Positions 4,740 through 9,626 of a DNA stretch of 9,725 bases are shown here, one piece after another. Origin of the DNA: an uncultured bacterium (GTDB lineage Bacteria > Patescibacteriota > Minisyncoccia > Phycocordibacterales > UBA5272); the NCBI GenBank assembly GCA_903834855.1, contig CAILKS010000035.1:1-9725 (forward strand). The letters run 5' to 3'. The number at the start of each line of letters is the position of its first letter. Within the stretch, counting starts at the first letter, position 1. Both the position numbers and the translations under genes were made by a program. The notes beneath the pieces were generated by a model. It made no database searches. It was not told where the DNA came from and was given only the letters and a program-made list of their open reading frames with translations.

Positions 4740-5324
4740 ATGGCTCACCATGGACCTGACCCTTTTTTAAAAAGATGGACATTCGCAGTTGTTATCGCTT
4801 CTGTAATAGTTTTATTATCTTTTTTGTACAATACACAGAGAGAGGTTGTTCTTGGAATTGTAAATAGTGGTGTAGGTGCAAAAGCTCAAATTCCTATCGG
4901 CCCTTATTATAAAGTTACTCGTGTTGTTGATGGTGATACTATTGTTGTTGATATAAATGGTGTAGAAGAAAAAATTAGACTTATTGGAATAAATACTCCA
5001 GAAACAGTTGATACAAGAAAAATTGTAGAATGTTTCGGAAAAGAAGCATCTGCAAGAATGGAAGAATTAGTTAATGGAAAAAATGTTAGATTAGAGAGCG
5101 ATGATACACAAAGTCTTCGTGATATTTATGGCCGAATGCTTGACTATGTTTATTTAGAAGACGGGCAAATGCTAAATAGAAAAATGATTGCAGAAGGTTA
5201 TGCTTATGAATATACATATATGACACCATATAAATATCAAAAAGAATTTCGGGAGATACAAACATTAGCCAGAGTAAGTTCACGTGGTCTGTGGGCAGCG
5301 GAGACTTGTAGCGGTAAAAAATAA
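4740..5324 (+). CDS. Membrane-anchored thermonuclease (SNase family)
   Basis: A staphylococcal-nuclease-like enzyme, expected to cut DNA and RNA outside the membrane using Ca2+. Residues 13-30 form a membrane anchor, followed by a short linker and the OB-fold nuclease domain (about 57-189). Active-site matches: VVDGDT (Asp64, Asp66), KIRLIGINTPE (Arg80, Glu88) and DIYGRML (Arg132), corresponding to the Asp21, Arg35, Glu43 and Arg87 sites of the S. aureus enzyme. The usual VDTPE is NTPE here, a variation seen in relatives. Cys98 and Cys190 could form a disulphide outside the cell. No SD is present; the start is 12 bases after the upstream gene. In CPR epibionts such nucleases could supply nucleotides from external nucleic acid, which is an inference. 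Confidence 0.92.
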   Translation: MAHHGPDPFLKRWTFAVVIASVIVLLSFLYNTQREVVLGIVNSGVGAKAQIPIGPYYKVTRVVDGDTIVVDINGVEEKIRLIGINTPETVDTRKIVECFGKEASARMEELVNGKNVRLESDDTQSLRDIYGRMLDYVYLEDGQMLNRKMIAEGYAYEYTYMTPYKYQKEFREIQTLARVSSRGLWAAETCSGKK

Positions 5325-5326
5325 TT

Positions 5327-6001
5327 ATGGAAACTATAAAATACTTTTTAAAAAAATTGTTCATATTTGCTCTCATTATTGGAGTTTTAATTTTTATTTT
5401 TATTGCATTACAAAAATTTGTCCCTGGTTTGATGCAAAAATTTTCTTTTAAGGGTGGTAGTGGAACTTTTTTTACAGATAATTGGTTGCCAGATCCTGTT
5501 AATTTACAAAAATTATCTGAGCCTGGTATAGCCAACTTAGATAATCAAGTTTATGAGGGTGGAATGACACCAGGAATGAGTTATGTGATTTATGGTGATA
5601 AAGGTATGGAAATAATAAAAGCAGGAAATAAAGGAAATCCAGTAACAACTGGTCAAAGCTTTTTAGTTATGGAAAATCCATTAGCTGTTAGAAGTTTGTC
5701 TATATATAGAGAGCAAAGTATTAAAACCGGAATGGTTTTTTATGGAGAAGCAAAAAGTAGCTTTTTTAACAGCATTGGAACTTTTCCAGTTTATATATTT
5801 GACGCACAAGGTAGAGCTTTTGCAAGTGAGATGGCTGTAGCGACTAAACAATGGTCTACACCAGGATGGACAAGATTTTCTGTAAAATTATACGCTAACT
5901 CTCCTCCACATCAATCATGTCAGATAATGTTTGCACCAGACAAAGATTCACCAGATAGAAATTTAAGTTATCGAGTTACATTGCCTGTGGTTTGTAATTA
6001 A
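5327..6001 (+). CDS. Membrane-anchored protein with a Gmad2-like Ig domain
   Basis: A 224-residue protein with a single N-terminal membrane anchor (about 11-29) and an extracytoplasmic part. Residues about 135-222 resemble the Gmad2 immunoglobulin-like domain (first described in spore germination proteins, common in CPR surface proteins): TGMVFYGEAKSSFF, then FPVYIFDAQGRAFA, then A.ATKQWSTPGWTRFSVKL, a CQIMFAPDKDSPD segment and a final TLPVV strand. Cys198 and Cys223 could pair. The middle part (80-120) is Gly-rich and unassigned. ATG lies two bases after the nuclease stop, consistent with translational coupling. It may be a surface scaffold or binding partner for the nuclease. A palindromic terminator follows. 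Confidence 0.75.
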   Translation: METIKYFLKKLFIFALIIGVLIFIFIALQKFVPGLMQKFSFKGGSGTFFTDNWLPDPVNLQKLSEPGIANLDNQVYEGGMTPGMSYVIYGDKGMEIIKAGNKGNPVTTGQSFLVMENPLAVRSLSIYREQSIKTGMVFYGEAKSSFFNSIGTFPVYIFDAQGRAFASEMAVATKQWSTPGWTRFSVKLYANSPPHQSCQIMFAPDKDSPDRNLSYRVTLPVVCN

Positions 6002-6009
6002 TCCTTAAA

Positions 6010-6044
6010 TAGAAAAAGAAAGTACCCAGCAATTTGCTGGGTAC
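6010..6044. terminator. Terminator between convergent genes
   Basis: GTACCCAGCAA and TTGCTGGGTAC (6022-6044) form a near-continuous palindrome. On the minus strand it is followed by TTTCTTTTTC, a clear intrinsic terminator for the 6534 gene. On the plus strand the downstream bases (TGACGTTTTG) make a weaker stop for the nuclease operon. Confidence 0.85.
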
Positions 6045-6081
6045 TGACGTTTTGTCATCTTATCAAGGAAGAATTTTGATG

Positions 6082-6153
6082 CTAGATCATTTCTTCTGGA
6101 TGATAAGAATGAGATGGATTTTTGGCGGCATGAGCATACCACTCTTCAATCAT
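6082..6153 (-). CDS. 23-codon in-frame continuation after the TAA of the 6534 gene
   Basis: Directly after the TAA stop of the upstream frame comes ATG, in the same frame, followed by MIEEWYAHAAKNPSHSYHPEEM and one Ile before TAG. Composition and codon choice resemble the upstream gene more than the AT-rich spacer, with Trp, His and Pro residues unlikely in random AT-rich sequence. It could be re-initiated as a peptide, be read through, or be the tail of a gene interrupted by a recent nonsense mutation. The terminator lies just downstream. Confidence 0.5.
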   Translation of the reverse strand: MIEEWYAHAAKNPSHSYHPEEMI

Positions 6154-6534
6154 TTACTTCTGCACATCCGGCCAAGTGATTCTGAGATAGTGCTCCTCCA
6201 GCATTTGTAAGATGCTGTAGTAAAGCTTATCAGATTCATGTTTGACGAGCAGATATTGCTCACGGGCAATTCGCCGCATAGTTAGTTCTGGATGATACTT
6301 TTTGAAATTAGCACACCGAGAAATGAAAGCCTTCATGTCAGTTGGCAAATCACGGTATCTCCCACCACCAAACATTTCCATTTCGGCAACAACCTGACGG
6401 TTATTGGCAAAACTGTCATTTATGCAGGCCGACAGGGGATGATTTGGATTAGCGCGCAGATACTCGAGCACTCGCAGGAATCGCATGCCTTCTGCCGAAT
6501 GTTTCAACTCGAGCAACTTTCTTTTTGTAGTCAT
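6154..6534 (-). CDS. Unknown basic helical protein, 126 residues, SD-led
   Basis: I do not recognise the family. The start is ATG 6534, not the in-frame ATG 17 codons upstream, because a GGAG SD sits seven bases before it and the upstream ATG overlaps the -10 box. The product is basic and mostly helical (KRKLLELKHSAEGMRFLRVL, RRIAREQYLLVKHESDKLYY), with a Gly-rich turn (MFGGGRYRDLP) and no membrane segment. Codon use is clearly less AT-rich than in neighbouring genes. A near-consensus promoter carries a perfect palindrome over its -10, implying regulated strong expression, possibly by its own product. The frame continues past TAA into a 23-codon tail. A DNA- or RNA-binding role is possible but unproven. 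Confidence 0.72.
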   Translation of the reverse strand: MTTKRKLLELKHSAEGMRFLRVLEYLRANPNHPLSACINDSFANNRQVVAEMEMFGGGRYRDLPTDMKAFISRCANFKKYHPELTMRRIAREQYLLVKHESDKLYYSILQMLEEHYLRITWPDVQK

Positions 6535-6567
6535 AAAAAATCTCCAAAATTTAAAAACAAAAAACAG

Positions 6568-6605
6568 GTTGTATTTATAATACAACTTATTTTAGTTTTC
6601 GTCAA
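6568..6605 (-). promoter_or_regulatory. Strong promoter with operator-like palindrome over the -10
   Basis: TTGACG (6600-6605) and TATTAT (6577-6582) are exactly 17 bases apart, the best sigma-70-type promoter in the window. Overlapping the -10 and expected start is the perfect inverted repeat GTTGTATT-TAT-AATACAAC (6568-6586, plus-strand reading), 8-bp arms, suitable for a dimeric repressor. Confidence 0.75.
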
Positions 6606-6615
6606 TGATAATTTG

Positions 6616-7038
6616 CTACTTATCTTCTAGAGAGCTTTTCTTTATCCATTGATTCGGATTATTTGGATCTCTTACTAATTCGTCATCTTTTTCTACATCA
6701 TTTCCTGCAAGTTTTTTAAAATCAGGAGTATTTACAGTATTGTCTTTTTTAACAAATTCAGGTGGTCTTATAATTTGTTTTTTGGTTTCTGGTTTTTTAA
6801 TATTCTTGAATTTAAGATATGCTTCAAAAATTTTATTGGGAATTTTTCCATCAATAACTATTTTTTTATAAAGATCAAAAAATCCTTTTCCATTTAATTC
6901 TAAATTTGGCAATAAAATACCAAAACGCTGATCTAAAGCATTTGCATGAACAGAATTAAAGAGCTCAGGTTCATTTGGCATCTCTATTTTTACCGGTAAC
7001 TGAATAATTTTATTTTCAGGTACTTCAATTGGTGGCAT
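6616..7038 (-). CDS. Hypothetical protein co-transcribed with yqeY, 140 residues
   Basis: Function not recognised. The N-terminal half (MPPIEVPENKIIQLPVKIEMP...) is Pro-rich, then a compact segment ELNGKGFFDLYKKIVIDGKIPNKIFEAYLKFKNI (about 47-80) looks like a small folded helical domain. The C-terminal 60 residues are Lys/Asp/Pro-rich and probably disordered, ending in DPNNPNQWIKKSSLEDK. It has no membrane segment or Cys. ATG begins one base after the yqeY stop (TAATATG), indicating translational coupling. Pairing with yqeY hints at a link to tRNA or translation, but this is only context. No terminator is visible before the next promoter. Confidence 0.65.
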   Translation of the reverse strand: MPPIEVPENKIIQLPVKIEMPNEPELFNSVHANALDQRFGILLPNLELNGKGFFDLYKKIVIDGKIPNKIFEAYLKFKNIKKPETKKQIIRPPEFVKKDNTVNTPDFKKLAGNDVEKDDELVRDPNNPNQWIKKSSLEDK

Positions 7039-7039
7039 A

Positions 7040-7486
7040 TTATGCAGTTAATCTATCAATAACAGATTTTACAAGTGCACCATCAGCGTTTGAACCAAGC
7101 TCACGCATCATGGTTCCAACAAACTGTCCTTTTTTAGTTGGATCAAGCGGAGATTCGGCAAGTTTTGCTTTTATAGCATTTTCAATTTCTGATTCTGACA
7201 TTTGAGCTGGAAGGAATCCTTCAATAACAGCTAGTTCAGCCTTTTCATCTTCAGCCAATTCTGGACGGCCACCAGCGATGAATTGATCGATTGAATCTTT
7301 TCTTTGTTTTGAAAGACGCTTGATAACTTTCATACAGTCTTCATCTGAAAGTGGATCAGTCGGTGGGCGACCCTGTGTTACTAATTCATTTGTAAATGCA
7401 GCGATAATCATGCGAAGAGTACCAAGACGAACAGTATCTCTTGCGATCATTGCTGGTTTGATTTCAGCTTTTATTTTTTCTTGCAT
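7040..7486 (-). CDS. yqeY: YqeY (GatB/YqeY C-terminal-like) protein
   Basis: A 148-residue GatB/YqeY-domain protein of the usual length. Family hallmarks: an N-terminal helix with ARDTVRLGTLRMIIAAFTNEL, then LSDEDCMKVIKRLSKQRKDSIDQFIAGGRPELAEDEKAEL with the typical KQRKDSI..F..GGR..LA..E motif, then IEGFLPAQMSESEIE, and a C-terminal VGTMMREL...DGALVKSVI. The domain is shared with the tRNA-binding tail of GatB, the subunit B of the tRNA-dependent amidotransferase, so a tRNA-related role is assumed; the exact function is not known. The presence of a tRNA-Gln gene in the window is notable but not proof of a link. A 25-bp palindrome holding a TATACT box lies just before the start; no SD. Confidence 0.93.
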   Translation of the reverse strand: MQEKIKAEIKPAMIARDTVRLGTLRMIIAAFTNELVTQGRPPTDPLSDEDCMKVIKRLSKQRKDSIDQFIAGGRPELAEDEKAELAVIEGFLPAQMSESEIENAIKAKLAESPLDPTKKGQFVGTMMRELGSNADGALVKSVIDRLTA

Positions 7487-7489
7487 AGT

Positions 7490-7514
7490 GAACTCAGTAT
7501 ATCATACTGAGTTC
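7490..7514 (-). promoter_or_regulatory. 25-bp perfect palindrome with extended -10 before yqeY
   Basis: GAACTCAGTAT-ATC-ATACTGAGTTC (plus-strand reading) has 11-bp perfect arms. On the minus strand it includes TGATATACT (7496-7504), an extended -10 box nine bases before the yqeY ATG. It may be an operator overlapping a promoter that makes a nearly leaderless mRNA. Confidence 0.55.
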
Positions 7515-7519
7515 TAGTC

Positions 7520-7550
7520 GAAAGTCCGTAAAGTCCATAAAGTTGAAAGT
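7520..7550. repeat. AAAGT-type degenerate repeat
   Basis: Repeats of AAAGT spaced 9, 9 and 7 bases. It shares the 15-mer CATAAAGTTGAAAGT (7536-7550) with 9691-9705. Confidence 0.75.
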
Positions 7551-7562
7551 AGATACAGGGGT

Positions 7563-7590
7563 AGTTTCCAGTTTTTAGTTTCAAGTTTCC
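7563..7590. repeat. Degenerate heptamer array (AGTTTCC family)
   Basis: AGTTTCC, AGTTTTT, AGTTTCA, AGTTTCC in exact 7-base register; the reverse complement of the GAAACTG family at 4011-4038. Confidence 0.75.
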
Positions 7591-7597
7591 AGGAATA

Positions 7598-7640
7598 CAA
7601 AAAATTCTTTACCTGGAGGTTGGATCTCCGGGGTAAAGAA
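7598..7640 (-). terminator. Second, distal terminator of the minus-strand RNA locus
   Basis: TTCTTTACC (7605-7613) pairs with GGTAAAGAA (7632-7640), with inner GGAG/CTCC pairing; on the minus strand the stem is followed by TTTTTT. It may catch read-through of the terminator at 7691-7720 before yqeY. Confidence 0.6.
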
Positions 7641-7690
7641 AAGTCCCAAGCAAGGCCTGGATAGTGAATAACACAAAAAGTAAAAATTAA

Positions 7691-7720
7691 CATAAGAAAA
7701 CCCCCAAACTTAATTGGGGG
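7691..7720 (-). terminator. Intrinsic terminator of the micro-ORF transcript
   Basis: CCCCCAA (7701-7707) and TTGGGGG (7714-7720) form a G/C-rich stem, followed on the minus strand by TTTTCTTATG. The 10 bases CATAAGAAAA at 7691-7700 recur exactly at 8161-8170, just past the structured-RNA terminator. Confidence 0.85.
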
Positions 7721-7797
7721 CGGACCGGGTCCTTGTTGGCACGCTCTAACGGGTTTTGTTACAAACTACCCATCAAAGCAGGGGGTCCGCCAGCTTT
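7721..7797 (-). other. Structured 3' region of the micro-ORF transcript
   Basis: GGCGGACC and GGTCCGCC at the two ends (about 7719-7727 and 7783-7793 region) can close a long stem. An inner hairpin (GGGT.GTTTG/CAAA.CCC, 7751-7772) lies inside, and the terminator follows immediately. It contains no ORF. It could be an untranslated regulatory element; I cannot match it to a known riboswitch. Confidence 0.45.
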
Positions 7798-7827
7798 TCA
7801 GCCGGGACCGTTATTTCGAACTTTCAT
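7798..7827 (-). CDS. Nine-codon micro-ORF with strong SD (MKVRNNGPG)
   Basis: ATG 7827 is preceded by AAGGAG (7833-7838) at a five-base spacing, one of the best SDs in the window. The peptide MKVRNNGPG ends in Gly-Pro-Gly before TGA. A nine-residue frame with such a site, set between a hairpin and a structured region followed by a terminator, looks like a leader peptide used for control rather than for its product. Pro near the end of a leader peptide can slow ribosomes; that it does so here is speculation. The SD is complementary to the structured RNA at 8366-8376. Confidence 0.45.
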   Translation of the reverse strand: MKVRNNGPG

Positions 7828-7845
7828 ATTCGCTCCTTGGTTGTT

Positions 7846-7873
7846 ATGAGAACCTAGTCATTAGGGTTCTCAT
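7846..7873 (-). promoter_or_regulatory. Hairpin just before the SD of the nine-codon ORF
   Basis: ATGAGAAC and GTTCTCAT close a stem (7846-7853 with 7866-7873) with further CTA/TAG pairing inside. It ends only a few bases before the SD and could affect its access. Confidence 0.6.
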
Positions 7874-7888
7874 CTTCGATTTTGCCTT

Positions 7889-7936
7889 GCGCCACGCGAG
7901 CGGGGGAAATTTGAGTTCTCACCCCCGCATTGGCGC
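7889..7936 (-). promoter_or_regulatory. Large GC-rich hairpin between the two micro-ORFs
   Basis: GCGCCA/TGGCGC (7889-7894, 7931-7936) and GCGGGGG/CCCCCGC (7900-7906, 7922-7928) form a two-part stem, far more GC-rich than the surroundings. No T-tract follows on either strand, so it is not a standard terminator; it could protect the mRNA or separate the two ORFs. Confidence 0.65.
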
Positions 7937-7947
7937 CGGCCAGCCGA

Positions 7948-8061
7948 TCAGTTGATGTTCACGCCCTTGGCACCCGCACCGGTATACAAATTCGTGCTTG
8001 CGGCAGGCGGGCCGGCGATCTTGGCGAACTCCATTTTGCAGTTGGACGACGGATCTTTCAT
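7948..8061 (-). CDS. 37-residue protein with strong SD and GC-rich codons
   Basis: A 37-residue frame starting MKDPSSNCKMEFAKIAG and ending LYTGAGAKGVNIN. The AAGGAGA SD (8069-8075) sits seven bases before ATG, and a TTGACA promoter lies about 60 bases upstream. Almost all third positions are G or C (for example TTC GCC AAG ATC GCC GGC), opposite to the AT-rich neighbours. The protein is soluble, Gly/Ala-rich, with one Cys and no membrane segment or known motif. It could be a strongly expressed small protein or a recently acquired one. I do not recognise it. A large hairpin follows its stop codon. Coding status is supported by the SD, promoter and codon bias, but not by any homologue I can name. 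Confidence 0.6.
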   Translation of the reverse strand: MKDPSSNCKMEFAKIAGPPAASTNLYTGAGAKGVNIN

Positions 8062-8078
8062 TTCGCGATCTCCTTCAA

Positions 8079-8121
8079 GTTTGGAACAATATCTCATGAC
8101 GAAGTGTCAGTGAGAAATATA
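8079..8121 (-). promoter_or_regulatory. 5' leader stem-loop of the micro-ORF transcript
   Basis: TCTCA-C-TGAC pairs with GTCA-TGAGA around a short loop (about 8093-8117), near the expected 5' end and before the SD of the 37-codon ORF. It may stabilise the mRNA. Confidence 0.5.
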
Positions 8122-8148
8122 ATCTATCACACATATATAACTTGTCAA
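8121..8148 (-). promoter_or_regulatory. Promoter of the micro-ORF transcript
   Basis: A perfect TTGACA (8143-8148) with TAGATT (8121-8126) at a 16-base spacing; an alternative AT-rich -10 lies a few bases on. It starts directly after the upstream structured-RNA terminator. Confidence 0.6.
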
Positions 8149-8160
8149 GTGAAGTAAAAA

Positions 8161-8217
8161 CATAAGAAAAGGCGACATCTACAAATCCACGAAGTGAATT
8201 TGACTTATGATGTCGCC
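8161..8217 (-). terminator. Terminator of the structured RNA
   Basis: GGCGACATC (8171-8179) pairs with GATGTCGCC (8209-8217); inside, AAATCCAC and GTGAATTT form a second stem with GAA loop. On the minus strand TTTTCTTATG follows, the same tail as at 7691-7700. Confidence 0.85.
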
Positions 8218-8416
8218 AGTTCATTAAGTCGAACAGACCTAATTTTTTGTTACCCTATCTCAGGGGCTCATTAGTAGGTAACCAAGGAAGCACGCTTCCT
8301 TGATGTTATACCGCTTGAGCAAGCCTATACGCAAGTATGTCTGCAAGGCTTAGAATTTTAAAGAGCAACCAAGGAGTAGTGTGAGCTATACCCTAAAGGT
8401 GGAAATCCAACCTTCA
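8171..8416 (-). ncRNA. Unidentified structured RNA of about 250 bases
   Basis: Bounded by an extended -10 box (8423-8430) and an intrinsic terminator (8171-8217). In minus-strand order it shows: AAGG-T-TGGA-TT-TCCA-CCTT hairpin near the 5' end; the single-stranded-looking CTCCTTGGTTG (8366-8376); AAGCCT...AGGCTT enclosing ATAC-TTGC-GTAT; the 8-bp hairpin CAAGGAAG-CGTG-CTTCCTTG (8283-8302); GTTACC...GGTAAC around CCC/GGG; GTTC...GAAC; then the terminator. No SD-led ORF is present. I tried to match tmRNA, RNase P RNA, SRP RNA and 6S RNA and found none of their conserved cores. Position upstream of the micro-ORFs and the anti-SD sequence suggest a regulatory RNA. Confidence 0.55.
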
Positions 8417-8422
8417 AAGCGA

Positions 8423-8430
8423 ATACTAGC
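8423..8430 (-). promoter_or_regulatory. Candidate extended -10 of the structured RNA
   Basis: TGCTAGTAT on the minus strand is an extended -10-like element in an AT-rich stretch. No good -35 is seen. Predicted start is near 8416. Confidence 0.4.
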
Positions 8431-8475
8431 ACATAATTAGATTTTATATAGTATTTAGCAGATTTTTAATTTTTA

Positions 8476-8499
8476 AAAATAAAAAAGCCGCTTCGCGGC
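8476..8499 (-). terminator. Short terminator-like hairpin facing minus
   Basis: GCCGC-GAA-GCGGC followed by TTTTTTATTTTT on the minus strand. It has only five pairs, all G/C, with a compact GAA loop. No minus-strand gene is visible between it and rmuC, so it may end antisense transcription or insulate the RNA promoter downstream of it. Confidence 0.55.
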
Positions 8500-8559
8500 A
8501 ACCCTCGACAGATAATGTATTTTTTAATTCTAATATTCATTTCTTAGGCCTTTTTTTCA

Positions 8560-8568
8560 TGTTATAAT
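8560..8568 (+). promoter_or_regulatory. Extended -10 (TGTTATAAT) seven bases before the rmuC start
   Basis: A perfect extended -10 element ends at 8568, seven bases before ATG 8576, predicting a leaderless rmuC mRNA. No SD is present; the -35 region is weak. Confidence 0.62.
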
Positions 8569-8575
8569 TTACCAT

Positions 8576-9625
8576 ATGTCTTCATCTTTTATTGTAATAA
8601 TTTTAGCAGTAATTATAATTTTTCTTTTGTTTGTTTTAATCTTACGTAGTCCGAAAACAAAAGAAGATGATAATTCTTTTTTAATTTTACAAGATCAACT
8701 TGAAAAGTTGCGTGGTACTGTTGAAAATAAATTAGAACGCTCAGCGAGTGATTTGCATCAAGTACTTCATCGTCAAAATACAGAAGCAACAAAATTAATT
8801 ACAGAAATTACTCGTGAACTTACAGAAGTGAAAGAAGGAAACAAGCAAGTGTTCTCAATGACTGAGCAATTGCAAAATCTTGAAAAAGTTCTGACTCATC
8901 AGAAACAGAGAGGGAATCTAGGTGAGGCTTCCCTTGAACTTATTCTTTCAAATATGCTAGCTCCTGGGCAATACGAGATGCAATACTATTTTAGTAACGG
9001 TGAAGCAGTAGACGCTGTCATACATACTAAAGAAGGGATAATTCCAATTGATGCAAAATATTCATTAGATAATTATCAGCGCCTCATGAATGCAACAGAC
9101 GAAGAAGAAACGGCTTATTATCAAAATGAATTTAAAAAAGATATACAAAAGAGAATTGATGAAACTGCAAAATATATTAGACCAGAAGAAGGAACACTTC
9201 CTTTTGCTTTTATGTTTATTCCAGCAGAGGGAATTTATTATGATTTGCTAGTGAATCAAGTAAGTAAAGGTGCGGTGAATACTCAAAATTTAATCGAATA
9301 CGCATACAATAAAAGAAAAGTTATCATTGTTTCGCCTACGACTTTTTATGCATATTTACAATCAGTACTTTATGGATTTAAGGCTTTTAAAATTGAAGAA
9401 AGTGCAAAAGGAATACAAAGAAAAGTTGAAGATTTAGGAAAGCATTTAGAAGTATATGAAGAATACATGAAGAAGCTTGGAGCAACTCTTGGAACGAGTG
9501 TGAATCATTACAACACTGCTTATAAAGAATTGAAAAAAGTAGATAAAGATGTTTTAAAAATTACAGGCGAAACTATAGGTATAGAACCGACACTTTTGGA
9601 CAAGCCAAGTTTTGAAGAAGAGTAG
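8576..9625 (+). CDS. rmuC: RmuC-family DNA recombination protein
   Basis: A 349-residue RmuC-family protein, linked in E. coli to limiting inversions between short repeats; its nuclease activity is predicted. An N-terminal membrane anchor (about 3-23) is followed by a coiled-coil region (about 36-110, rich in Glu/Lys/Gln), then the RmuC nuclease domain. Family motifs: QRGNLGEASLELIL (111-124), AVDAVIH (144-150) and GIIPIDAKYSLDNYQRL (154-170), where Asp146, Asp159 and Lys161 fit a PD-(D/E)XK site, then LPFAFMFIPAEGIYYDLL and KVIIVSPTTFYAYLQSVLYGFKAF. It is shorter than the E. coli protein, mainly in the coiled coil. The gene looks monocistronic; no clear terminator follows. In a genome rich in short inverted repeats a repeat-stabilising protein would be useful, which is inference. 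Confidence 0.95.
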   Translation: MSSSFIVIILAVIIIFLLFVLILRSPKTKEDDNSFLILQDQLEKLRGTVENKLERSASDLHQVLHRQNTEATKLITEITRELTEVKEGNKQVFSMTEQLQNLEKVLTHQKQRGNLGEASLELILSNMLAPGQYEMQYYFSNGEAVDAVIHTKEGIIPIDAKYSLDNYQRLMNATDEEETAYYQNEFKKDIQKRIDETAKYIRPEEGTLPFAFMFIPAEGIYYDLLVNQVSKGAVNTQNLIEYAYNKRKVIIVSPTTFYAYLQSVLYGFKAFKIEESAKGIQRKVEDLGKHLEVYEEYMKKLGATLGTSVNHYNTAYKELKKVDKDVLKITGETIGIEPTLLDKPSFEEE

Positions 9626-9626
9626 G

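Noticed and set aside
5086..5535. 149-codon minus-strand ORF
   Set aside because: Lies opposite the thermonuclease and Gmad2-like genes, both with clear family motifs.
6292..6630. 112-codon plus-strand ORF
   Set aside because: Opposite the SD-led 126-residue gene and its promoter; no SD or promoter of its own.
7320..7517. 65-codon plus-strand ORF
   Set aside because: Opposite yqeY, a recognised family.
7930..8157. 75-codon plus-strand ORF in the GC-rich patch
   Set aside because: No SD or promoter; the opposite strand has an SD-led ORF, TTGACA promoter and terminator. GC-rich sequence lowers stop frequency and yields spurious ORFs.
8077..8226. 49-codon minus-strand frame starting MNWRHHK
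   Set aside because: It runs through a terminator and a promoter and has no SD.
8165..8420. tmRNA, RNase P RNA, SRP RNA or 6S RNA
   Set aside because: No tRNA-like ends with T-arm and CCA, no RNase P GAGGAAAGUCC core, no SRP GGAAGGAAGCAG loop, and no single long rod with central bubble as in 6S. Left as unidentified.
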